Source: Paracoccus sp. N5 (lineage in GTDB: Bacteria > Pseudomonadota > Alphaproteobacteria > Rhodobacterales > Rhodobacteraceae). From it: a stretch of 64,000 nt of DNA. How positions within the stretch are numbered: the first letter of the stretch is position 1; each line of letters begins with the position of its first letter. The notes under the pieces were generated by a model. It saw only the letters and a list, made by a program, of their open reading frames with translations, did no database searches and was not told the DNA's origin. A program made the translations under genes and the position numbers. The stretch covers positions 884,001 to 948,000 of the forward strand of contig NZ_AQUO01000002.1 of NCBI RefSeq assembly GCF_000371965.1. The letters are read 5' to 3'. This document shows, in pieces, positions 19,267-28,345 of the stretch.

Positions 19267-20064
19267 TCAAGGATGGGAAAGACGCTCGGTCAGCGCCATG
19301 GCGGCCTGCGGATTGCGTTCCTTGTATCCGCTGATGACATAGAGGAACACGTCGCGCGCCTTGGCCTTGGCCGGTTTGCCGACATAATCCAGCCCCTTGG
19401 GCAGCCCGCCGCCGGCCCAGGTCCGCGCGCGCTCGGCCCACAGATCCAGCTCGGCCCCGGCATAGCCCAGCGGCTCGTCCTCGCGCGTGCCCATGATCCG
19501 GGCATAGACGAAATCGGCGGTCGGGTCGGCGATTTGCGGATGCGGGCTGTCGGCCGCGACCACCACGCCAATGCCTCGGCTGCGTGCCAGCTCCAGCAGC
19601 GCGGGATCGCGGAAACTGGCGTGGCGCAGTTCGACGACATGGCGCAGGCGCCGGCCCTCGGCCTCGGGCGGCAGCAGGTCCAGGAAGGCGGCGAAATCCT
19701 CGGGGTCGAATTTCTTCGTCGGCATGAACTGCCAGTTGATCGGCCCCAGCTTGTCGCCCAGCAACAGGACGCCGCTGTCCATGAAGCGCGCGACGCTGTC
19801 GCCCGCCTCGGCCAGCACCCGGCGGTTGGTGGCAAAGCGCGGCCCCTTCAGGGCAAAGACGAAATCCTCCGGCGTCTCGTCATGCCACTTGCGAAAGCTG
19901 TCGGGCTTCTGGCTGCCGTAATAGGTGCCGTTGACCTCGATCGAGCTCAGATGGCGGCTGGCATGTTCCAGCTCGCGCCGCTGCGCCAGGCCGGGCGGGT
20001 AGAAGCTGCCGCGCCAGGGCTCATAGGTCCAGCCGCCGATGCCGATGCGAATGCGTCCCGCCAT
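19267..20064 (-). CDS. DUF72 (YecE-like) protein
   Basis: A 265-residue DUF72 TIM-barrel protein of unknown function. The family start IRIGIGGWTYEPWRGSFYPPGL is complete, followed by EVNGTYYGSQKPDSFRKW and the core segment FVFALKGPRFATN; HVVELRHASF appears mid-protein. The ATG at 20064 has an AGGAGG ribosome-binding site, so the 13 upstream in-frame residues are not used. It lies 52 bases beyond the GlxA-type regulator on the same strand; no functional link is evident. Confidence 0.9.
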   Translation of the reverse strand: MAGRIRIGIGGWTYEPWRGSFYPPGLAQRRELEHASRHLSSIEVNGTYYGSQKPDSFRKWHDETPEDFVFALKGPRFATNRRVLAEAGDSVARFMDSGVLLLGDKLGPINWQFMPTKKFDPEDFAAFLDLLPPEAEGRRLRHVVELRHASFRDPALLELARSRGIGVVVAADSPHPQIADPTADFVYARIMGTREDEPLGYAGAELDLWAERARTWAGGGLPKGLDYVGKPAKAKARDVFLYVISGYKERNPQAAMALTERLSHP

Positions 20065-20116
20065 GCCTGCCTCCTGATGCCTTGGGCCAGGCACAACGCG
20101 CAAGGCGCGGTCCGGT

Positions 20117-21187
20117 TCAGCCCGCCAGCCGCTTGCGCGTCAGCGAGAACTTGTGCGGCGAGACGCCGTAATGCCCGCGGAACACCTTGGAGAAATACGA
20201 AGCCGAGCCGAAGCCGCAGGCCACCGCCACCTCCATCACGCCAAGGTTGGTTTCCGTCAGCAGCGAACGCGCGTGCTGCAGCCGCACCTTGTTGAGATAT
20301 TGCAGCGGCGTGGTGTCGAGATAGCGCTGGAACAGCCGTTCGAGCTGCCGGCGCGAGATGCCGAGATAGGCGGCGCATTCGGCCAGATCCACCTCATCCT
20401 CGACATGGGCCTCGATATAGGCGACGGCGCGGATCAGGTGGTCGTTGCGGGTGCCCAGGCGCACGGAAAGCGAGCTCAGCTGCTCTTCCTCGCCGCGCCG
20501 GATCTGGCCCAGCAGGCACATATCCATGACGGCCTGCATCAGCTCGCTGCCATAGTAATCCTCGATCAGCTTCAGCGCCAGTTCGGTCGAGGCGACGCCG
20601 CCGGCGCTGGTCACGATGCGCTCGTCGATGCAGAAGATCCGCCGCTCGGGCGAAAGGTCGGGGTGCTTTTCGCTGAAGTTCGGGATGTTTTCCCAATGCA
20701 GGGTGAAGCGGCGCCCGTTCAGGATGCCGGCGCGGGCCAGGGCATAGGCGCCGGTGCAAAGCCCGCCGACGGTACGGCCGTGGCGCCATTGCTTGCGCAG
20801 CCAGTCGGTCAGTTCCGGGCTGCAGCCGGCGTCGGGCTCGACCCCGCCGCAGACCAGGACATAATCGCTGGCCGGCGCCTGGGCCAAGGCGGCATCGGGC
20901 ACCAGCGGCACGCCGTTCGAGCAGGCGATGGGCTGGCCGGTGTCGCTGAGCACATGCCATTTGAACAGCAGCTTTTCCGTGAGCTGGTTCGCGACCCGCA
21001 GAGGCTCGATGGCCGAGGTAAAGGCCAGCATGGTGAAGCGCGGCATCAGCACGAAGGCGACGCTTACCGGTGCCTCGACCGGCGCGGCCAGTTTCAGATG
21101 CGCGATGCCCTTGGCGATGTAGCGTTCGCTGTCGCCGGCTGTCGATTGCTCCACCCTTGCCCCCTGCGGATGCCTGTCCCGAGCCAT
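20117..21187 (-). CDS. GlxA-family AraC-type transcriptional regulator
   Basis: A ~356-residue regulator with an N-terminal DJ-1/PfpI-like domain (from VSVAFVLMPRFTMLAF to GLCTGAYALARAG and TSAGGVASTELAL) and a C-terminal AraC double helix-turn-helix (LAECAAYLGISRRQLERLFQRY and VMEVAVACGFGSASYFSKVFRGHYGVSP). The overall plan is that of GbdR/CdhR regulators of betaine and carnitine breakdown, but the inducer cannot be read from sequence. The start is uncertain: ATG 21187 with a weak AAAGG, or GTG 21301 with GAGG upstream (394 aa). Confidence 0.85.
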   Translation of the reverse strand: MARDRHPQGARVEQSTAGDSERYIAKGIAHLKLAAPVEAPVSVAFVLMPRFTMLAFTSAIEPLRVANQLTEKLLFKWHVLSDTGQPIACSNGVPLVPDAALAQAPASDYVLVCGGVEPDAGCSPELTDWLRKQWRHGRTVGGLCTGAYALARAGILNGRRFTLHWENIPNFSEKHPDLSPERRIFCIDERIVTSAGGVASTELALKLIEDYYGSELMQAVMDMCLLGQIRRGEEEQLSSLSVRLGTRNDHLIRAVAYIEAHVEDEVDLAECAAYLGISRRQLERLFQRYLDTTPLQYLNKVRLQHARSLLTETNLGVMEVAVACGFGSASYFSKVFRGHYGVSPHKFSLTRKRLAG

Positions 21188-21383
21188 GGCCTTTGCCACA
21201 AACCATGCGGCCCCGCCACGGGTTTCGTCAACGGGGCCGAGCGTTTGCAGCCGTTCCAGCGGATCGACCACGCCATCGGCGCGGGCCAGCAGGTCCTGCA
21301 CGGCGGCAGCCTCGGGGGTTCGGACCGCTGGCGGAAAAGGCGCCGGCGGCGGGCGCGCCGATGCCCGCCTTCGCCAGCCCGCT

Positions 21384-22763
21384 TCAGACCGCCGGGATGC
21401 CGACGCCGCCCGCCGCGGCGGCGCTGAGCTTGATGTAGTTCACCGCCTGGTCGCGCAGCGCCGCGGCCAGTTCCTGGCGGGCCGACAGCAGGCTGCGCTC
21501 GGCGTCGAGCACCGGGAAGAAATCGGATTCGCCCAGGTCCCAGGAGCTGCGGGTAAGGTTCACCGTCTCGCGTGCGTTCTCGACCAGCCGCGATTGCGCG
21601 GCGACGGCGCGGGCGTCGCGGTTGTAGCCGGCCAGCGCGTTCTCGACCTCCTCGACCGCATTCAGGACCGAGGCCTGCCAGGCCAGCCGCGACTGCTCGG
21701 CCCGAGCCTGCGCCGCCGACAGGTTGGCCTGGTTCGCGGCGTTGAACAGCGGCAGGGTGATCTGCGGGCCGAAGCTCCAGGTCTTGGAACTGCCGCCGCC
21801 GCTGATGTTCGCCGGCGTGACCGAGCCCGAGAGCGTCAGCTTGGGATAGAAGGCCGCCTGCGCCTCGCCCACGCCGGCGACGGCGGCGGCCAGGTTGCGC
21901 TCGGCCACGCGCACGTCGGGGCGGACGCGGATCACCTCGGCCGGCACGCCGACGCTGGCCTTGTAGGCGGCGCGCGGCTGGCCGCCGCCCCGGCGCAGCT
22001 GCGCGGCAATGTCGGCGCTGCGCCCGGCGGTCAGGGTGGCGAGCCGGTTCACCGATTGGTCGAAGCCGACCTCGAGCGCCGGCAAGGCGGCCTCGGCCTG
22101 CGTCACCAGCTGCTCGGCCTGCAGGACCTCCAGCCGGGTGGCGCTGCCGAATTCGTCCTGGGTGCGGGTCATGGACAGCGAACGCTTGCGGCTGTCGAGG
22201 CTCTGCCGGGTCAGCGCCAGCGCCTGCTGGTAATAGCGCGCATCGACATAGGCCTGGGCAATGGCGCTGGCCACCGTCAGGCGCGAAACCTCGGCCGAGA
22301 GATAGGCGGCGTCGAGCTGCGCCGAGGCGCCGGCCCGCGCCGCGCGGTTCTGGCCGAAGAGATCGACCAGCCAGGATACGCCCAGCGTGGCCGAGCTGCT
22401 TTCGCCGACGCCGGCGGTTTCGCTGCGGCTGCGGCCGGCCGCGCCCGAGGCATCGACCTGCGGCAGGTCGCCCGCGCCGACCAGCCGGGCGTTGGCCTGC
22501 GCCTCGCGGATGGTGGCGACGGCGGTCAGCACGTCGAGGTTGCGCTTCAGCCCCGCCGCGATCAGCGCGTCCAGCTGCTTGTCGCGGAAGGCGGCCCACC
22601 AGGCATTGGCGCCGGCGCGGCGGGCGGGCGAATTGCCGGCGAAGGCATTGGCCAGCTCGGCTTTGGGCGCGGTGTAGCTGACCTGCGCGCAGGCGGCCAG
22701 CGCCAGGGTCGAGGCCAGCCCGGCCAGGATGCCGCGGCGGGAAAGCGAAAGGGTCTGGGTCAT
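21384..22763 (-). CDS. Outer-membrane efflux lipoprotein (NodT/OprM family)
   Basis: A 459-residue TolC-superfamily channel. The signal peptide ends in the lipobox LAAC, so the mature protein is lipid-anchored. Two outer-membrane efflux (OEP) repeats are visible, with the NodT-type segments WWAAFRDKQLDALI near the start and PAEVIRVRPDVRVAERNLAAA and TLSGSVTP in the middle. It provides the exit duct for the RND pump encoded upstream. The 95-base gap to the pump gene contains a strong stem-loop. Confidence 0.92.
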   Translation of the reverse strand: MTQTLSLSRRGILAGLASTLALAACAQVSYTAPKAELANAFAGNSPARRAGANAWWAAFRDKQLDALIAAGLKRNLDVLTAVATIREAQANARLVGAGDLPQVDASGAAGRSRSETAGVGESSSATLGVSWLVDLFGQNRAARAGASAQLDAAYLSAEVSRLTVASAIAQAYVDARYYQQALALTRQSLDSRKRSLSMTRTQDEFGSATRLEVLQAEQLVTQAEAALPALEVGFDQSVNRLATLTAGRSADIAAQLRRGGGQPRAAYKASVGVPAEVIRVRPDVRVAERNLAAAVAGVGEAQAAFYPKLTLSGSVTPANISGGGSSKTWSFGPQITLPLFNAANQANLSAAQARAEQSRLAWQASVLNAVEEVENALAGYNRDARAVAAQSRLVENARETVNLTRSSWDLGESDFFPVLDAERSLLSARQELAAALRDQAVNYIKLSAAAAGGVGIPAV

Positions 22764-22812
22764 CGGTTCTCTCTGTCTGTCGCGGCCCGAGAGGCGCCGC
22801 CAATGGGAAACG

Positions 22813-22842
22813 GCTGCGGGCGGCCCGAAGGTCGCCCGCAGC
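22813..22842. terminator. Stem-loop between RND pump and outer-membrane channel genes
   Basis: GCTGCGGGCG (22813-22822) pairs perfectly with CGCCCGCAGC (22833-22842) around a 10-base loop, 16 bases past the pump stop. No U-run follows on the minus strand. It probably attenuates transcription into the channel gene or stabilises the upstream mRNA. Confidence 0.5.
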
Positions 22843-22858
22843 GCGGCGGGGCCGGAGC

Positions 22859-25800
22859 TCAGCCCGCCTTGCGGGTTGCCGTATGGGTTTCGTGGTCCTG
22901 CGCCCGTCCGCCGGCAAGGCGGCTGAACAGGCCCAGCACGAAGACGAAGAACACCGGCACGAAGAAGATCGCCAGCACCGTTGCCGCGACCATGCCGCCG
23001 ATCACCCCGGTGCCGATGGCGTTCTGGCTGGCGGCCGAGGGGCCGGTGGCGATGGCCAGCGGCACCACGCCCAGCGTGAACGCCAGCGAGGTCATCAGGA
23101 TCGGCCGGAAGCGCAGCTTCGCCGCCGTCACCGCCGCCTCGATCAGGCTTTGGCCCTGCTCGCGCAGATCCTTGGCGAATTCGACGATCAGGATGGCGTT
23201 CTTGGCCGAAAGCCCGATGATGGCGATCAGGCCCACCTTGAAGTAGATGTCGTTCGGCATGTCGCGCAGCATGACCGCGGCGACGCAGCCCAGCACGCCC
23301 AGCGGCACCACCAGCATCACCGACAAGGGGATCGACCAGCTTTCGTAAAGCCCCGACAGCAGCAGGAACACGAACAGGATGCTCATCGCGTAAAGCAGCG
23401 TCGCCTGGCTGCCGGCCTGGATTTCCTCGAGCGATTGCCCGGTCCATTCATAGCCGAAGCCCTGCGGCAGCTCGCCCGCCAGCCGCGCCATCTCGTCCAT
23501 GGCCGCGCCCGAGCTGTAGCCCGGCGCCGCCTGCCCGGCGATGCGGATCGAGGGATAGCCATTATAGCCCACGACCTGCGACGGCCCCTGCTCCCAGTTG
23601 ACGCTGGCGAAGGAGGAAAACGGCACCATACCGCCGTTGGCGTTGCGCACGGTCAGCTTCAGGATGTCCTCGGCCTGCATGCGGCTGTCATCCTCGGCCT
23701 GCATGACCACGCGCTGCATCTTCCCGGCATTGGGGAAGTCGTTGATATAGGCCGAGCCGAGGTATTGCGAGATCGTGGCCGAGATATCGGCGAAGGTCAC
23801 GCCGAAGGCATTGGCCTTTTCGCGGTCGATGGTGACGAAGACCTGCGCGGCCGAGGGCAGGCCCTCGATGCGCAGCCCGGTGACGACGCCGCCCTCCTGC
23901 GCCTTGGCCATGATCTGCTGGGCGGCGGCCAGCAGCGCCTCTTGCCCCTGCCCGCCGCGGTCCTGCAGCCGGAAGCTGAAGCCGCCGGTGGTGCCGAAGC
24001 CGGGGATCGGCGGCGGCGACAGCGCGAAGGCCTGCGCGTCCTGCTGGCCGAACAGCTGCATGTTCGCGGCATTGGCGATGTCCTGCGCCGACTGGTCGCG
24101 TTCGGCCCAGTCCTTGAAGGTGACGAACATCAGCCCGGCGTTCGGCCCGCGTCCCGAGAAGCTGAAGCCGCGGATCGAGACCACGTTCTCGACCGGCTCC
24201 ATGCCGCCGAAGATGCCGGTCGCCGTCGCCAGCACCTCGTCGGTGCGGTTCGAGCTGGCGGTGGCCGGGGTCTGGATGTCGGTGATGATGAAGCCCTGGT
24301 CCTCGTTCGGCAGGAAGCTGGAGGGCAGGCGCAGGAAGCCCATGGCGGTGGCCGCGACCAGCCCGACATAGAACAGCATCATCACCGCGCGCCGGCGCGT
24401 GACCAGCCCGACGCCGCGGCTATAGCGTTCGGTAAGGGCGTCGAAGCGGCGGTTGAACCAGCCGAAGAAGCCCTTCTTCTCGTGATGGCCGTGGATCGGC
24501 TTCAGGAAGGTCGCGCAAAGCGCCGGGGTCAGCGTCAGCGCCAGGAAGGCCGAGAACAGGATCGACACCACCATGGTCAGCGCGAACTGCCGGTAGATGA
24601 TGCCCGAGGAGCCGGGGAAGAAGGCCATCGGCACGAAGACCGCCGCCAGCACCAGCGTGATGCCGACGATGGCGCCCGAGATCTGGCCCATGGCCTTCTG
24701 CGTCGCCTCGCGCGGGGGCAGGCCCTCGGTCGCCATGATGCGCTCGACGTTCTCGATCACCACGATGGCGTCGTCGACCAGGATGCCGATGGCCAGCACC
24801 ATGGCGAACATGGTCAGCACGTTGATGGAAAATCCCGCGACCAGCATCACCGCCACCGTGCCCGCCAGCGCGATGGGCACGACGATGGTCGGGATGATCG
24901 TGTAGCGGAAGTTCTGCAGGAACAGGAACATCACCACGAAGACCAGCACCATCGCCTCGACCAGCGTGTGCAGCACCTTTTCGATCGAGGCCTCGACGAA
25001 GGGGGTGGTGTCATAGGGGATCTGGTAGCTGACGCCCTGCGGGAAGAAGCGCGCCAGTTCCTGCATCTTCTCATGCACCGCTTCCGAGGTGTTCATGGCG
25101 TTGCCGGTGGTCGAAAGCTGGATCCCCAGCGCCGCCGCCGGCTTGCCGTTCAGCTTGGAGGCGAAGCTGTAGTTTTCCGCCCCGACCTCGAGCCGGGCCA
25201 CGTCGCGCAAAAGCACGGTCGAGCCGTCGGGATTGGCGCGCAGCACGATCTTGCCGAATTCCTCGACGCTGTCGAGCTGGCCCTTGATCAGCACGGTCGC
25301 GGTCAGCTGCTGGCCGATGGGGTTCGGATCGGCGCCGACCTTGCCGGCCGCGACCTGGGCGTTCTGGGCGCGCACCGCTGCGACGATCTCGGCCGAGCTG
25401 AGGTTCAAGCCGGTCATCTTGGCCGGATCGACCCAGATGCGCAGCGCGCGTTCCGGGGCAAAGACAGTGGCGCTGCCGACGCCCTCGATGCGGCGGATCT
25501 CGCCCACCACGTTGCGGTTGATGTAGTCGCCAAGCGCGATGTCGTCCATCGAGCCGTCGTCCGAGGTCAGCGCCACCATCATCAGAAAGCCCGAGCCGGC
25601 CTCTTCGATCAGCACGCCCTGGTCGACCACGCTTTGCGGCAACAGCGGCTCGACGCGCGAGACGGCGTTCTGCACGTCCACCTGGGCGCGGGCGACGTCG
25701 GTGCCCGGCTCGAAGGTCGCGGTGATCTGCATCGAGCCCGAGCTGTCCGAGACGGATTCGTAATAGGCCAGGCCCTCGACGCCGTTCAGCTCGTCCTCGA

Positions 25801-25993
25801 TGGGCTGGGCGACGGCCTGGTTGATCTCGGCCGGAGACGAGCCGGTATAGCTGGTCGAGACGGTGATCTGCGGCCAGGCCACCTGCGGATATTGCGCGAC
25901 AGGGATCTGCGGCAGCGCCAGAAGGCCGGCGATGACGATGAAGATCGACAGCACCCAGGCCAGCACCGGCCGGCGGATGAAGAATTGTGCCAT
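22859..25993 (-). CDS. RND multidrug efflux permease (HAE1, AcrB/MexB-like)
   Basis: A 1044-residue inner-membrane pump of the hydrophobe/amphiphile efflux-1 family, driven by protons. It starts with the hallmark MAQFFIRRPVLAWVLSI. TM4 contains the proton-relay aspartates in GILVDDAIVVIENVERIM. GSAYINDFPN in the porter domain and GLSAKNAILIVEFAKD in TM10 are intact. About 12 helices and two large periplasmic loops fit the usual length. The start at 25993 is four bases beyond the adaptor stop. Substrates cannot be predicted. Confidence 0.95.
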   Translation of the reverse strand: MAQFFIRRPVLAWVLSIFIVIAGLLALPQIPVAQYPQVAWPQITVSTSYTGSSPAEINQAVAQPIEDELNGVEGLAYYESVSDSSGSMQITATFEPGTDVARAQVDVQNAVSRVEPLLPQSVVDQGVLIEEAGSGFLMMVALTSDDGSMDDIALGDYINRNVVGEIRRIEGVGSATVFAPERALRIWVDPAKMTGLNLSSAEIVAAVRAQNAQVAAGKVGADPNPIGQQLTATVLIKGQLDSVEEFGKIVLRANPDGSTVLLRDVARLEVGAENYSFASKLNGKPAAALGIQLSTTGNAMNTSEAVHEKMQELARFFPQGVSYQIPYDTTPFVEASIEKVLHTLVEAMVLVFVVMFLFLQNFRYTIIPTIVVPIALAGTVAVMLVAGFSINVLTMFAMVLAIGILVDDAIVVIENVERIMATEGLPPREATQKAMGQISGAIVGITLVLAAVFVPMAFFPGSSGIIYRQFALTMVVSILFSAFLALTLTPALCATFLKPIHGHHEKKGFFGWFNRRFDALTERYSRGVGLVTRRRAVMMLFYVGLVAATAMGFLRLPSSFLPNEDQGFIITDIQTPATASSNRTDEVLATATGIFGGMEPVENVVSIRGFSFSGRGPNAGLMFVTFKDWAERDQSAQDIANAANMQLFGQQDAQAFALSPPPIPGFGTTGGFSFRLQDRGGQGQEALLAAAQQIMAKAQEGGVVTGLRIEGLPSAAQVFVTIDREKANAFGVTFADISATISQYLGSAYINDFPNAGKMQRVVMQAEDDSRMQAEDILKLTVRNANGGMVPFSSFASVNWEQGPSQVVGYNGYPSIRIAGQAAPGYSSGAAMDEMARLAGELPQGFGYEWTGQSLEEIQAGSQATLLYAMSILFVFLLLSGLYESWSIPLSVMLVVPLGVLGCVAAVMLRDMPNDIYFKVGLIAIIGLSAKNAILIVEFAKDLREQGQSLIEAAVTAAKLRFRPILMTSLAFTLGVVPLAIATGPSAASQNAIGTGVIGGMVAATVLAIFFVPVFFVFVLGLFSRLAGGRAQDHETHTATRKAG

Positions 25994-25997
25994 GCGG

Positions 25998-27194
25998 TTA
26001 TTCCTTGGCCGATGCGGCAGGCATTCCGGCAGGCGCCTCGGCCGCGGCGGCGGCGCCGGCGGGCACGGGCTTGGCCGCCGCGACCGGCTGCGGCACCACC
26101 TTGGCGTCGGGATAAAGCTTCTGCGCGCCCGCCACGACCACGCGGTCGCCGGGGGCAAGCCCCTCCTCGACCAGCCAGCGGTTGTCGCTGGTCTGGCCCA
26201 GGGTCACGTCGCGCCGCTCGACCGTGTCGTCGCCCTTCAGCGCATAGACATAGGCCTGGCCCGACTGGTCACGCTGCACCGCCATCTGCGGCACGGTCAG
26301 GGCGTTGTCGCGCACCGCCTGTTCGATGCGGACGCGGACATAGAGGCCGGGCAGCAGGTTGCCGTCCGGGTTCGGGAACTCCGCCCGCAGGGTGATCTGG
26401 CCGGTGGTGCTGTCCACGCTGGCTTCCGAGAACAGCAGCTTGCCGGGGTGTTCGTATTCGCTGCCGTCGTCGAAGATCAGCTGCACGCGGGCCTCGCCCG
26501 CGGACATCATCGCCAGCTGGCCGGCGGCCAGCGCCCGGCGCAGCGCGAAGAGCTCCGAGGACGACTGGGTGAAATCGACATAGACCGGGTCCAGCTGCTG
26601 GATCGTCGCCATGATGTCGGTCTGGGCATTGACCAGCGCGCCCTCGGTCACCAGCGCGCGGCCGACCACGCCCGAGATCGGCGCCGTGACCTCGGTATAG
26701 CTGCGGTTCAGCTCGGCCTCCTGCAAGGCGGCGCGGGCGATGGTGACATCGGCCCGGGCCTGGGCCAGCGCGGTCGCGGCATTGTCCAGGTCCACCCCGG
26801 CCGTCACCTTGCGCTCGCGCAGGGCGCGGGCGCGCTTTTCCTGGTCGGCGGCGTTCAGCTCGGTCGCCTCGGCGCGGGCCAGCGTCCCCTTGGCGCTGGC
26901 GACGCGCACGTCGAAGGGCGCCGGGTCGATGCGATAGAGCACGTCGCCCGCCGCGACCTTGCCGCCCTGTTCAAAGACCCGCTCCAGCACGATGCCGCCG
27001 ACGCGGGGGCGCACCTCGGCGGTGCGGGTGGCGGCGACGCGGCCGGGCAATTCGTTCACCACCGGCAGCGCCTCGGGGGTCATCACCTGCACGCTGACCT
27101 GCGGCGGCGGCAATTGCTGCGCCAGCGCGGGCACGGTCGACAGGCAAAAAAGCACCAGCCCGGCGCCGAGGCCGGGAAAAGATCTGTTCGTCAT
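25998..27194 (-). CDS. RND efflux periplasmic adaptor (MexA/AcrA-like)
   Basis: A 398-residue membrane-fusion protein that bridges the RND pump to the outer-membrane channel. It has a Sec signal peptide ending ALA at residue 25 with no lipobox, then the barrel-sandwich segment RTAEVRPRVGGIVLERVFEQGGKVAAGDVLYRID, a coiled-coil hairpin (~95-160), and the ending beta-barrel EEGLAPGDRVVVAGAQKLYPDAKV. The ATG at 27194 is 27 bases past the tetR stop. Confidence 0.93.
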   Translation of the reverse strand: MTNRSFPGLGAGLVLFCLSTVPALAQQLPPPQVSVQVMTPEALPVVNELPGRVAATRTAEVRPRVGGIVLERVFEQGGKVAAGDVLYRIDPAPFDVRVASAKGTLARAEATELNAADQEKRARALRERKVTAGVDLDNAATALAQARADVTIARAALQEAELNRSYTEVTAPISGVVGRALVTEGALVNAQTDIMATIQQLDPVYVDFTQSSSELFALRRALAAGQLAMMSAGEARVQLIFDDGSEYEHPGKLLFSEASVDSTTGQITLRAEFPNPDGNLLPGLYVRVRIEQAVRDNALTVPQMAVQRDQSGQAYVYALKGDDTVERRDVTLGQTSDNRWLVEEGLAPGDRVVVAGAQKLYPDAKVVPQPVAAAKPVPAGAAAAAEAPAGMPAASAKE

Positions 27195-27221
27195 GAGAGG
27201 GGTCTTTCCTGGGGGGAGGTC

Positions 27222-27806
27222 TTAGGGGTCCGGGTCTCCGTCGGCGCCGGGGTCGCTTTCCGCGACCGCCATCAGTTCATCGAGGATCTCGTTGCGGGTC
27301 TTGTCGTCGAAGCGGTAGAAGCCGAAGAATTCCAGGAAGGCCATGCCGTGCAGCGTCAGCAGGGCGCGCAGCATCTTGGCCTTGTTGCCGGCCTCGGCGG
27401 CGATCTGCTCGGCATCCTCGGCCAAGCATTCGCGCATGATCTCGCGGCATTCGGCATTCTCGCCCATGCTGGCGGAAATCAGCATGGCCATGGCGATCTC
27501 TTCCTCGGTCGGCGCGGTGCGGAATTTCTCGATCACCGCGCGCAGCCGGGCGTTGGGCTGGTCCTGGTGGCGGGCCAGCATCTCCTGGAAATCGGCGCGG
27601 TGCTGCGAGATGCGGTGGCGGGTGAAGGCGGCAAGCAGTTCGGCCTTGCTGTCGAAGTCATAGACCACGCTCGACTTGCTGATGCCGGCCTCGCGCGCCA
27701 CGGCGTCGATGCTGAGCCCCGCGATACCGCAGCGCCGCGCCACCCTTTCGATGGCCAGCATCAATTCGTCACGGTCGATCGAGCGTTTGCGTCCCACGGG
27801 CAGCAC
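27222..27806 (-). CDS. TetR-family repressor of the efflux operon
   Basis: A ~194-residue TetR regulator. The helix-turn-helix is GIAGLSIDAVAREAGISKSSVVYDFDSKAELL, close to the TetR consensus, and the C-terminal ligand domain is helical and acidic. There is no good ribosome-binding site; I chose GTG 27806, which just contains the conserved GRKRSIDRDEL lead-in, with GTG 27797 and TTG 27818 as alternatives. A leaderless mRNA is possible. It is the first gene of the operon with the adaptor, pump and channel, implying autoregulation. Confidence 0.85.
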   Translation of the reverse strand: MLPVGRKRSIDRDELMLAIERVARRCGIAGLSIDAVAREAGISKSSVVYDFDSKAELLAAFTRHRISQHRADFQEMLARHQDQPNARLRAVIEKFRTAPTEEEIAMAMLISASMGENAECREIMRECLAEDAEQIAAEAGNKAKMLRALLTLHGMAFLEFFGFYRFDDKTRNEILDELMAVAESDPGADGDPDP

Positions 27807-27817
27807 CGATAATTTCA

Positions 27818-27833
27818 ATACGACCGTTCGAAT
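27818..27833. promoter_or_regulatory. Candidate TetR operator/promoter
   Basis: ATACGACCGTTCGAAT is an imperfect palindrome (12 of 16 positions symmetric) in an AT-rich island just upstream of the tetR start. Its location fits an autoregulatory TetR site covering the operon promoter. Confidence 0.4.
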
Positions 27834-27853
27834 ATAATTCGTCCAGCCGCTTG

Positions 27854-28060
27854 TCAACCGCCGCGCGGCCCGTCGCCGGCCAGCAGCCACAGCCAGAACA
27901 GCCCATGCGGCAGCACCGCCAGCTTGGCGCCAAGGGCCGCGGCACCGAAGATCCAGCCGACCAGCGCACCGATCTCGACGCAAAGCGCCAGCGACAGTGC
28001 ATACCAGATCACCCCGCAGGCAAGGCGCAGCAGCCATTCGCTGGGTCGCAGCAGCGTCAT
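27854..28060 (-). CDS. Small membrane protein (68 aa), hypothetical
   Basis: An open frame of 68 codons upstream of tetR on the same strand. The product has two hydrophobic segments (~10-32 and ~36-60, rich in Leu, Ala, Trp) and ends GDGPRGG. No family is recognised. The ribosome-binding site is weak (GACGGCGG), and I see no independent evidence beyond membrane-like composition, so it may not be expressed. Confidence 0.4.
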   Translation of the reverse strand: MTLLRPSEWLLRLACGVIWYALSLALCVEIGALVGWIFGAAALGAKLAVLPHGLFWLWLLAGDGPRGG

Positions 28061-28166
28061 GGCGCCGCCGTCGGGGTTGCATTCATCGTCCCTTCCACTG
28101 GCAAGCATGGCGGTTGGCCGCCCTTGTCCCGATGATGGCCGGATCGCGCGGCGTCGTGCAGAAAGT

Positions 28167-28215
28167 TTTGTAACGAAGTGTTTCCCTGTTCCGGACCGCA
28201 ACATTCGGTTACAAA
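28167..28215. promoter_or_regulatory. Long-range inverted repeat in the macAB promoter region
   Basis: TTTGTAAC (28167-28174) and GTTACAAA (28208-28215) are exact inverted repeats whose centres are 41 bp apart, about four helical turns, ~130 bases upstream of the MacA-like gene. The spacing and AT-rich half-sites are compatible with the OmpR-type regulator encoded downstream. Confidence 0.4.
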
Positions 28216-28345
28216 TTCGGCCCTTGGAGAAACACCGGTTCATCGGCAAGACAACGCTGCGATACAAGCCCTTCCTAGATCGGGTTGCGACGGCGCCCGG
28301 ACCTCTGCCCCGATTCGGCCTCTTGACCGCCGCCAAGGAGAAGCC

